Of a stretch of DNA of 42,891 nt, positions 24,869-32,311 are shown piece after piece. Source of the stretch: Palleniella muris. Lineage in GTDB: Bacteria; Bacteroidota; Bacteroidia; Bacteroidales; Bacteroidaceae. The translations under genes were made by a program, and so were the position numbers. The stretch's first letter is position 1. Each line of letters opens with the position of its first letter. Location of the stretch: NCBI RefSeq assembly GCF_004792655.1, contig NZ_SRZC01000028.1, positions 1 through 42,891 of the forward strand, written 5' to 3'. Under the pieces are notes generated by a model that saw nothing but the letters and a program-made list of their open reading frames with translations, had not been told where the DNA came from and ran no database searches.

Positions 24869-25810
24869 TTACTTTACACGCTGGCCTGCGATGTTGAAGT
24901 CGCCAATCATGATCTGACCGTTCTTCACAACCTTCTTAGGAGCAACAGTTGCGTTCTCTGCACCCTGAACATTCTGGATGCCGGCACCTGTTGCAGAGTA
25001 GAGAACCACAGGAGCATTTCCAGTGTCCCCCTGAGCGTCAACAGCCTTGATTGTCTGGAATGGAGTTTCTGAGAAAATCATACCCTGAGGAGCAATCTTT
25101 GATCCCCATGCATTAACTTTGTAAACACAGTCAGCGAAAACAGGGAAGATGATTACGCCAAGACCATTCTTCTTTATTGCAGACTCAGCACCAAGAACAA
25201 TCTGCTCAGGCCACTTAATAGGACCAGCCTCCTGGTCATAAACAATAACACCGTCACCTGCATCCACACCAGGAAGAGTATAGGTAAGAGGGTTTTTAGC
25301 TGCCGGAGCGCCATTCTTAACACCGTCACCCCACTCCATAGAGAGTGTGTAAGGAATACATGTACCTTCCTCAAACACTGTGTAATTCTTGTTGGAAGAG
25401 TACTTAGCCACGACTGCGAGATAACCGTCCTTCTTTGCTGTGATTGCCAGGAAAGCACCTGTTGCAGGAGCCTTGAATGTCTCCCAGCCATTTCCTCCGT
25501 CAGCATCTCTTGGATTGTCCTGCCCCTGAACGGCCTGCAGTGAAGCGTCCACAATCATGCCGTCAGCATCGATAGCATCATATCCGTTTGCCTCGCTGCC
25601 TGCAATCTTGAAATTTGTATCAGCACCATTTGCCATAACGGCACCGTCATTCTCGCAAATAACCACACCTGCTGCAACAGGCCATGCTGTAGAACCCTCA
25701 TCAGCTGAGCCATTGGCTGTAGCCCATGCCTTACCATCAATCTGTGCAACTTGTGCGTTTACTGTCATTGCAGCTGCGAATGCCAATGTAGAAAGTAAAA
25801 ACTTTTTCAT
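24869..25810 (-). CDS. Secreted protein with short C-terminal GQRVK motif (operon 2)
   Basis: This 313-residue protein has a signal peptide (MKKFLLSTLAFAAAMTVNAQ) but no lipobox, so it is exported to the periplasm or beyond. The body is beta-rich without a motif I recognise. The last 24 residues, ending MIGDFNIAGQRVK, are identical to those of the protein at 40791-42563, with near-identical DNA as well. I have seen comparable short C-terminal motifs on many Prevotella secreted proteins; they resemble the middle part of the type IX sorting domain (YN-x-x-GQRV) but stop right after it. It is the last gene of operon 2, before a terminator. Function unknown. Confidence 0.8.
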   Translation of the reverse strand: MKKFLLSTLAFAAAMTVNAQVAQIDGKAWATANGSADEGSTAWPVAAGVVICENDGAVMANGADTNFKIAGSEANGYDAIDADGMIVDASLQAVQGQDNPRDADGGNGWETFKAPATGAFLAITAKKDGYLAVVAKYSSNKNYTVFEEGTCIPYTLSMEWGDGVKNGAPAAKNPLTYTLPGVDAGDGVIVYDQEAGPIKWPEQIVLGAESAIKKNGLGVIIFPVFADCVYKVNAWGSKIAPQGMIFSETPFQTIKAVDAQGDTGNAPVVLYSATGAGIQNVQGAENATVAPKKVVKNGQIMIGDFNIAGQRVK

Positions 25811-25921
25811 AATTGTTTTTGTTTTTTTAATTGTTTGTAAATAGGTTAATAAAAAGGTTTAGTGGCAGCAGGCTTGCGGACTATAGGAAATCCGCAATGC
25901 CTGCCATGTTTCTTTTCAGGG

Positions 25922-26401
25922 TTATTTGCCTCCTGAGAAAGTATTTGTACTTGTGTATGTCTTACGGCCAACCTTCACGGTCGTCACGAATGAGAATGAC
26001 AACTGTCCATTCTCAATCTTAGCGGAGAACTTGCCAATGTTCTTAGCGGCGTCTGTATTGAATACAAAGTAGTAGACATCATTCTCAACCATGTGAGCAC
26101 CGCAGTTGGCTATGTCAGACAGCTCATTGGCGATAAGCCCATCAACAGTCTTTATGGTCACTGTCACCTGATCAGTCTTTTCCTCGACAGTAGTAATTTC
26201 TATAGAGCCGACACCGTCTTTCTCATCCTGCACCTCACCGGAAGAGTTCGTAAGCACCTGATGCCAACCGCCGGAATATGTCCCTGCTATGTCTGCTGCA
26301 GGATTAGACGGCATGGCAGCTCCCATATCAGGGTCGTCATCACATGCGGTGAAAGCGAATGCCACAAAGAGTGCCATCAAAGAATACATTATCTTTTTCA
26401 T
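25922..26401 (-). CDS. Small lipoprotein of unknown function (operon 2)
   Basis: This lipoprotein of about 159 residues begins MKKIMYSLMALFVAFAFTAC (Cys20), then DDDPDMGAAM; an ATG two codons earlier (26407) is also in frame. The mature part is beta-rich (GTYSGGWHQVL, VTVTIKTVDGL, GQLSFSFVTTVKVG), perhaps a lipocalin-like or calycin-type fold, which is a guess. It sits between susD (31 nt) and the secreted GQRVK protein, the same relative place as the lipoprotein at 40160 in operon 3, although the two sequences are not obviously similar. Surface location and a role in glycan binding are inferred from context. Confidence 0.75.
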   Translation of the reverse strand: MKKIMYSLMALFVAFAFTACDDDPDMGAAMPSNPAADIAGTYSGGWHQVLTNSSGEVQDEKDGVGSIEITTVEEKTDQVTVTIKTVDGLIANELSDIANCGAHMVENDVYYFVFNTDAAKNIGKFSAKIENGQLSFSFVTTVKVGRKTYTSTNTFSGGK

Positions 26402-26432
26402 TGTCATAATATCTATGTTTTTGATTCATGAA

Positions 26433-28247
26433 TTAATACCCAGGGTTCTGGTCTTCCTGGCTTAAAGCCGTGTTGGAGGAAATCTCTGTTTCCGGAATCG
26501 GACGATACCACTTAATCTCGCCTTCAAGGTTTGACATGTCAGCAACACTGTGGATAAATTGGTTGTAAGCCACATTGTAACGTACAAGTTGCTTTGTGCG
26601 GCGGAGGTCTATCCAACGTGTAAGTTCTGCATAAGTCTCACGTGCACGCTCATCAAGGATAAGGTTCAGCAGCGTGAAATTACTGGAGAACTTGACATCC
26701 ACATCGTAATTAGCAAGATTATTGTTCAGGTTCGGAGCCTTTGCACGGTTACGTACTTCGTTGATTTTCTCCCAAGCCTTGCCCTCTTCGCCTGCCATAT
26801 AGTACGCCTCAGCCGCTGTAAGGTAAACCTCGGAAGCATGGAGCAGAGGAATGTTGGTGTAAGAGTTTGTCTTACCCGCATTAGGAGTTGCAGGGTCATC
26901 ATATTTCTTCACACATGGAGCGACCTCAAGAGTTGTTCCTTTGTTGTTTGTGGAAAGGTCCTGGTTTGTTATTGTCGGCTGTTTGAATGAGCCGTCAGCG
27001 GTGAACTCATATCTGAGAATCTGTCCGTTGAGCAGAAGGTTTGCATGAGGAACATTCGCGTCGTCAGCAGTCTTAACGAACTGAGCCTTGTGTGCTGTAA
27101 GGTATGCCTCGAACTCTGCTCTTGTAACATAAGTAGGGGCAAAGTACATCCAGACATGGAGGTTGTTCTTGTTTACCTCGTTATTGTAGTAAGCGTAGTA
27201 GCCGGCCTTAGACCAGTCAGCCACTGCCTTGTCAAAGTTGTAGACGGTGGTCATGAATGTGCCATCCCAACGCTCATCACCCTTCTCCCACATAGCGAGA
27301 GAACGTGTGTTCAGCGATTTGTTGGAAGTGGAAGTCTTCATGCCTGAGCCATAGTAGTGGCAATAATAATTGCAAAGTTCGTGCCCGCCTTCTGTCAGGT
27401 CACCCGGATATGTCGCGCGGTTGTACTGCACTGCAAAGAAAGTCTCAGGATTAGTAGCATCATTGGAAGGATTCCATTTCTGGGTAAAACTCTGTGTGAG
27501 GGTCATACCGTTGAGAGCATCCTCTGCCATCGCAGCTGCTTTGCTAAAATATTCTTTGCTTGTCACCGAGTAAGTACCGGCAGCCGCATCGGTAACAGTC
27601 GTGTTGATATCCCATCCGTGAGCAAGATATACTTTTGCAAGGAGTGCTCTTGCAGCTCTTTTGTTTACAGATCCATCTGTGGAGCTCTCAGGAACGCTTG
27701 AGGCGATAACCTCTGTCAGGTCTTTCTCAACATTTGTGTATATCTCCTCCAGCGGAGTTTTCGGGTATTCACGTGTGGAACTCTCGATGTAGGCACCTAC
27801 ATAAGGTACAGAACCGAAGTGCTGTGTCATATAATAGTAACCAAGAGCACGGAGGAACTTACCTTCCGCAACGTATGTGTCGTTCTTGCCGGCAGCATAC
27901 TTGATAAGTCCGTTAGCGTTGTTGATGAGTTTTGTACAAGCGGTATAGTAGCTCTCCACACCACTGGTCTCTGATGAGAGTGAGAAGTTATGGAACACGG
28001 ATGGAGACTGTCCACGGCATGGCTCGTAAAGGTCAGTGCCGTCGTCATTAATCTCGTGGGCAGTTGCCAGACTCCTCAGATATGTGAAAGCATTTGCATG
28101 GAATGCTTTGAGTCCCTCTGGAGTTTCGAAGTACTCTGATGCGTCAGGATATTCACCTGCCCCCTTGTTCTCCGGATCAAGGAAATCGGAACAGCTTGTG
28201 GCTGTGAGCATTGCAAACGCTGCTATGAAATATGTTATCTTTTTCAT
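26433..28247 (-). CDS. SusD/RagB family nutrient-binding lipoprotein (operon 2)
   Basis: This 604-residue lipoprotein starts MKKITYFIAAFAMLTATSC (Cys19) and SDFLDPENKGAGEYP, a standard SusD beginning. SusD N-terminal features include GKFLRALGYYYMTQHFGSVP, and the C-terminal domain has NIPLLHASEVYLTAAEAYYM and DERARETYAELTRWIDLRR. It ends WYRPIPETEISSN...QNPGY, typical for the family. It begins 21 nt after its SusC. The sequence differs clearly from the SusD proteins of operons 1 and 3, so the ligands are probably different. Confidence 0.95.
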   Translation of the reverse strand: MKKITYFIAAFAMLTATSCSDFLDPENKGAGEYPDASEYFETPEGLKAFHANAFTYLRSLATAHEINDDGTDLYEPCRGQSPSVFHNFSLSSETSGVESYYTACTKLINNANGLIKYAAGKNDTYVAEGKFLRALGYYYMTQHFGSVPYVGAYIESSTREYPKTPLEEIYTNVEKDLTEVIASSVPESSTDGSVNKRAARALLAKVYLAHGWDINTTVTDAAAGTYSVTSKEYFSKAAAMAEDALNGMTLTQSFTQKWNPSNDATNPETFFAVQYNRATYPGDLTEGGHELCNYYCHYYGSGMKTSTSNKSLNTRSLAMWEKGDERWDGTFMTTVYNFDKAVADWSKAGYYAYYNNEVNKNNLHVWMYFAPTYVTRAEFEAYLTAHKAQFVKTADDANVPHANLLLNGQILRYEFTADGSFKQPTITNQDLSTNNKGTTLEVAPCVKKYDDPATPNAGKTNSYTNIPLLHASEVYLTAAEAYYMAGEEGKAWEKINEVRNRAKAPNLNNNLANYDVDVKFSSNFTLLNLILDERARETYAELTRWIDLRRTKQLVRYNVAYNQFIHSVADMSNLEGEIKWYRPIPETEISSNTALSQEDQNPGY

Positions 28248-28268
28248 TATTGTTACAGTATTATTTGA

Positions 28269-31200
28269 TTAGAACTTGAGACTTGCACCGAACTCCCATG
28301 TAACAGTACTTGGACCGTCGTTCTTCAGACCATTTCCGCCCCATTCTGGGTCAAAGCCCTTATAGTCAGACCATACGAATGGGTTGGTCACTGTGCAATA
28401 GAGGCGGAGGTGGTTGATACCAACTTTGTTGAGCCACTGCTTAGGGAATGTGTAGCCAAGGGTTATATGCTTGATCTTCACGAATGAAGCGTCTGTAACC
28501 TGCTGGCACTGTGCACCGTCACGGTTGAACGCATAAGTTGAAGAACCGTTAAGACCACCGTTAAGACCATCGTTAGGGAAAGGATATTCACCATATTGTG
28601 TCTGCTGCTGGTAAACCGGATTGATGTATGTGCCGTCAGGGTTTATGCCATCGCAGTCGATGAGCGTACCTGCCGGAATGTAATAATCCACATTAAGGTG
28701 CATCCATCCACGGTCCTTATAGTCAAGATAGCTGCTGTAGAAGCCGGAATTCATCTTGCCTCCCTGACGTGTGTAAAGAGAAGTTGAGAAGTCCCAACTC
28801 TTCCATGACACAGAAGTTGAAAGGCTGCCAATCCAGTCAGGGTCTGCGCTCCAAACCTTCTTGTCCGTATCGTTGAACTGTCCGTCACCATTGACATCAT
28901 CAATGATTGGTTGTCCTTCGTAAAGTCCGTAGCACTTGTTGTAGTACTCGTACTCACGTACCTGCTGACCAATTTGGTCGGGCATTATGCTACGTGCAAT
29001 TTCATTATCAGGGACTGTCATGTAACGATCAGAGACGATGCCTATCCAATCGTAGTTATATACGTTGTTGATTGACTTGCCGATGAAGAGCTGGTCGGAA
29101 GGAAGGTCTGTGCCGGAACCGTTAATCTCGCGCAATTTGTTCGTATTGTGAGAGAAGCTTGCTGTAATTTCCCAGTTCCAGTCCTTTGTGCGTACAGGGA
29201 CTGCATTTAATGCAACTTCAATACCTCGGTTGCGTACCTTGCCGACATTAGTACTCATAGTGACGCCACCTGCCTCAAGTGGGAGCTTAACCTTATAGAG
29301 AAGGTCTTCAGAGTTTTTCTCATAGTAGTCAATGCTACCGTTGATGCGGTTGTTGAGGAAACCGAAATCAAGACCGAAGTTCCATTCGCGAGAACGCTCC
29401 CATGAGAGAGTCTTGTCAACAATACCGTTTGGATAACGTCCTGTCTCATATATTCCGCCGAATGGGTAATAAACAGGATTACTGAAACCAACCATATAGT
29501 CATAGTTGCCTATACCGCCATTGTTGCCGGTCTCACCATAAGACACACGGAGTTTCAAATTGGAGAGCCAGTCAACATTCTTTAGGAACTTTTCTTCAGA
29601 AGCACGCCACGCCACGGCAACAGAAGGGAATGAGCTCCAACGATGACCAAGAGCAAGCTTGGAAGAGCCGTCCCAGCGCATTGTGGCTGTCAGCATATAT
29701 CTGTCCATCAATGTGTAGTTTGCACGGAAGGCATAAGAAATCATAGAGCTGTCGCCATAACCGGTTTTTGTTTCTGTAGGGTCAACAGTTCCGCTGTTCA
29801 TGTTATGCCACAGTGAGCCGGCAAGTACACCAAGGGAACGTATCTGGTCGTTTTCTGATTCATTGCGCAACATAGAGAACAGTCCCATAAGGTTGATGCT
29901 GTGAATATCAGCGAATGTCTTGTTGTAGTTGACGATATTATCCCATGTCCAGCTGAAAGAGCGCTGTGTCTTACGCAGAGCATAGTTCATTGGATTACCG
30001 TCAGCATCTGTTGTGCCGAAGCTCTTGTCAAGAAGTGCGCCCTTGTCGTCAAGAACGATATCCTGAAATGTGCCATCACGATAGTATGTGTAGGAAGGCT
30101 GGTACACAGTCTTGATTGTCAAATCCTTGATAGGCTCCACCTGGAGATAGAAGCTGCCGAGCAGACGCCATGTCTGACGCTCACGTGCATAGGCGTCCAT
30201 CAGGTACATCGGGTTGAACTGGTCAGAGAACTGGTTTCCTGTGGAAGTTGTCCCCATGGCATACTTGTCGCCCGGGCGATAGTTCTTCATAATCTGGCCA
30301 TTTGCATTGTAGTAGTATCCGCTGTATCCTTCGTCAGGAATATTGCCGTTTGCATCATAGATGTATCCGTTTCTTGCATCAGGAGATTTGGAATAAGGCT
30401 GGCAGAACGGGTTTAGGCGGTAGGCGAGCTCAACGCCCTTGTCGTTGGCATATTCATTTTTGATGTAAGCCATGTTCGTGGAGAAACCGGCAGAGATATA
30501 TTTGTTGATCTTCGCATCCAAAGAAGCCTTGACGGTAATCTGATCTTTCTGGTCACCTTCGTAGATTCCTTTTTCCTGATTATAGCCGAAACCCATGTGG
30601 TAGTGGATATCCTGACTGCCACCACTAACCGCAAGGTAGTGGTTCTGCTGTGAGCCGTCACGTGTGACCATATCAGCCCAGTCTGTAGACTGCCCATTGG
30701 CTATAATCTGCTTGAGCACAGAGTATGGGTTCTCGCCATTGTCATCTGTTGCCACAAGAGCCATCTGGTTATAGTTTCCCATAAAGTAACTTGGGTTTCC
30801 GTTCACCGCTGTTGCGTCAATAGGAGAAAGGAACTTCATGAAACGGAAGTTATAGAAATCCTGACCTGTCATGAAGTCCGGCATACGAGCAATCTTCGAA
30901 ACACCATAGTATCCATCATAAGAGATAGAAGGCTTGGATACTTTTTTACCGATATTTGCACCGCTCTTTGTGGTAACGATAACCACACCTGCTGTAGCGC
31001 GTGAGCCGTAAATCGCTGTAGAAGAGGCATCCTTCTGAACATCAATACGCTCAATGTCCTGAGGGTTAAGGAACTGTATATCATCACAGATGACACCATC
31101 TACTACATAAATAGGCTTTGTGCTACTGTTATGAGATGACTTGCCACGTATTTCGATGTTGAAGTCACCACCTGCACGACCGGAAGTCTTGGTAATGTTC

Positions 31201-31643
31201 ACACCCGGAACGCTTCCCTGCAGACCTTCCATTACGGATGCCGCACCCTTCGCATTGAGGTCTTCTGTGCCGATGGAGCTTACAGAACCAGTGAGGTCGG
31301 ATTTCTTCATTGTACCGTAGCCTACAACAACGATTTCACCAAGAGTGGTATTGTCATCCTGAAGAACCACGTTGATGGTTGTCTTGCCTGCTGTCTTGAC
31401 AACCTGGCTTTTCATACCTATATAAGATATGCTGAGGTTGCCGGCAGACTGTAGCTTGATGGTGAAGTTACCGTCAATGTCGGTAACGGTACCATTCTTT
31501 GTGCCAGTCTCCATGATGGTCGCGCCGAGTATCGGCTCACCACTGGAATCCTTCACATTACCTGTAATGGTCTGCGCTGAAAGCGTTGTCACGATGCACG
31601 TGAACAGAGCTATGAACGCAATGCGTAATAGTTTTACAGTCAT
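28269..31643 (-). CDS. SusC/RagA family TonB-dependent transporter (operon 2)
   Basis: This 1124-residue outer-membrane transporter has a signal peptide (MTVKLLRIAFIALFTCIVTTLSAQ) and regulatory-like domain (GNVKDSSGEPILGATI, DIDGNFTIKL) very close to the operon-1 SusC. The TonB box region is GEIVVVGYGTMKKSDLTGSV, the plug has VQKDASSTAIYGSRATAGVV, and the barrel ends ASLKF. The barrel diverges strongly from operon 1, which suggests that the N-terminal part was duplicated or exchanged while the substrate-binding part differs. It is first in operon 2 and carries the conserved 67-nt element 64 nt before its ATG. Confidence 0.96.
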   Translation of the reverse strand: MTVKLLRIAFIALFTCIVTTLSAQTITGNVKDSSGEPILGATIMETGTKNGTVTDIDGNFTIKLQSAGNLSISYIGMKSQVVKTAGKTTINVVLQDDNTTLGEIVVVGYGTMKKSDLTGSVSSIGTEDLNAKGAASVMEGLQGSVPGVNITKTSGRAGGDFNIEIRGKSSHNSSTKPIYVVDGVICDDIQFLNPQDIERIDVQKDASSTAIYGSRATAGVVIVTTKSGANIGKKVSKPSISYDGYYGVSKIARMPDFMTGQDFYNFRFMKFLSPIDATAVNGNPSYFMGNYNQMALVATDDNGENPYSVLKQIIANGQSTDWADMVTRDGSQQNHYLAVSGGSQDIHYHMGFGYNQEKGIYEGDQKDQITVKASLDAKINKYISAGFSTNMAYIKNEYANDKGVELAYRLNPFCQPYSKSPDARNGYIYDANGNIPDEGYSGYYYNANGQIMKNYRPGDKYAMGTTSTGNQFSDQFNPMYLMDAYARERQTWRLLGSFYLQVEPIKDLTIKTVYQPSYTYYRDGTFQDIVLDDKGALLDKSFGTTDADGNPMNYALRKTQRSFSWTWDNIVNYNKTFADIHSINLMGLFSMLRNESENDQIRSLGVLAGSLWHNMNSGTVDPTETKTGYGDSSMISYAFRANYTLMDRYMLTATMRWDGSSKLALGHRWSSFPSVAVAWRASEEKFLKNVDWLSNLKLRVSYGETGNNGGIGNYDYMVGFSNPVYYPFGGIYETGRYPNGIVDKTLSWERSREWNFGLDFGFLNNRINGSIDYYEKNSEDLLYKVKLPLEAGGVTMSTNVGKVRNRGIEVALNAVPVRTKDWNWEITASFSHNTNKLREINGSGTDLPSDQLFIGKSINNVYNYDWIGIVSDRYMTVPDNEIARSIMPDQIGQQVREYEYYNKCYGLYEGQPIIDDVNGDGQFNDTDKKVWSADPDWIGSLSTSVSWKSWDFSTSLYTRQGGKMNSGFYSSYLDYKDRGWMHLNVDYYIPAGTLIDCDGINPDGTYINPVYQQQTQYGEYPFPNDGLNGGLNGSSTYAFNRDGAQCQQVTDASFVKIKHITLGYTFPKQWLNKVGINHLRLYCTVTNPFVWSDYKGFDPEWGGNGLKNDGPSTVTWEFGASLKF

Positions 31644-31707
31644 AGTTTTGTGAAAATATTTTTAGTTAAACATAAAAAGTCATATTTGCTTCGTATATCA
31701 AAAAATG

Positions 31708-31774
31708 CCCATTTCATCGTGATACTCAACTCTATGGATATATTGGAAGACATGAACCTCTTTGCAAAAGGAAT
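31708..31774 (-). promoter_or_regulatory. Conserved leader element of the operon-2 SusC gene
   Basis: This 67-nt minus-strand element is identical at 62 of 67 positions to the plus-strand element at 32114-32180. It lies 64 nt before the SusC ATG. Similarity continues, less strictly, up to the ATG. It contains a potential small hairpin CCTTTT-GCA-AAGAGG. It is either a structured mRNA leader or a shared regulator site. No known riboswitch class was recognised. Confidence 0.7.
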
Positions 31775-31874
31775 ACGTGGGGTAATATCTTTTTAGGATA
31801 ATAAATGTTCGCTTATAGGGTATTTTTTGTTGTATTTGATAACTTTTATCAAGAAAATCAATGGAAAAATTTTG

Positions 31875-31919
31875 ATATGTCAATAAAAATATTTAATTTT
31901 GCCAAAAATTTTGACATAT
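31875..31919. promoter_or_regulatory. Operator-like dyad in the divergent SusC region
   Basis: A perfect 9-bp inverted repeat, ATATGTCAA (31875-31883) and TTGACATAT (31911-31919), encloses a 27-nt AT-rich core. The same region also holds a direct repeat: AAAAATTTTGATATGT (31865-31880) and AAAAATTTTGACATAT (31904-31919), 14 of 16 identical and 39 nt apart. Placed between two divergent operons, this may bind a regulator. No regulator gene is in the window. Confidence 0.45.
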
Positions 31920-31945
31920 ATTATCTATGATTACAAATAAGTTGG

Positions 31946-31953
31946 TACTTTTG
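31946..31953 (+). promoter_or_regulatory. Possible -7 box for operon 3
   Basis: TACTTTTG matches TAnnTTTG exactly on the plus strand, about 360 nt before the SusC start at 32312. No TTTG or TTG sits at the proper -33 distance. If used, it would give a long 5' leader containing the conserved element at 32114-32180. Confidence 0.4.
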
Positions 31954-32113
31954 TGAAAGATGCTTAACGACAGTATATACTATAAATAAATTGGCAAAGA
32001 ACTCATCATCTTTCTGATTGCCAGACACATTCAGAGTGAGAGCTGTTGAAATAAACCTAACAGTAGATTGTTTCTTCACTGTTTGAGACCATCCATAAAG
32101 TGTTCACCTGTGC

Positions 32114-32180
32114 ATTCCTCTTGCAAAGAGGTTCATGTCTTCCAAGATATTCATGGAGTTGAATATCACGATGAAATGGG
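32114..32180 (+). promoter_or_regulatory. Conserved leader element of the operon-3 SusC gene
   Basis: This is the plus-strand partner of 31708-31774 (62 of 67 identical). It can form CCTCTT-GCA-AAGAGG and ATATTCA-TGGAGT-TGAATAT hairpins; some differences between the copies keep the first stem paired through a G-T wobble. It lies 64 nt before a relic start codon (32245) and 131 nt before the real SusC start. Confidence 0.7.
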
Positions 32181-32244
32181 TGGTTTTTGATACACAAAGC
32201 AGATACGACTTTTAATGTAACTAAAAATATATCTCACGAAGACT

Positions 32245-32268
32245 ATGACGATAACATCATCAATTTAG
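32245..32268 (+). other. Short upstream ORF, relic of a duplicated SusC start
   Basis: ATGACGATAACATCATC... gives seven codons (M-T-I-T-S-S-I) and a TAG. It lies at the same distance (64 nt) from the conserved element as the real ATG of the operon-2 SusC, and the DNA around it (ACTATGAC) matches. It looks like the decayed start codon of an ancestral SusC gene; it might also act as a translated leader. Confidence 0.5.
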
Positions 32269-32311
32269 TCCATACATTTAACAAATAACTAAATCAAAAC
32301 AAAACCAAAAC

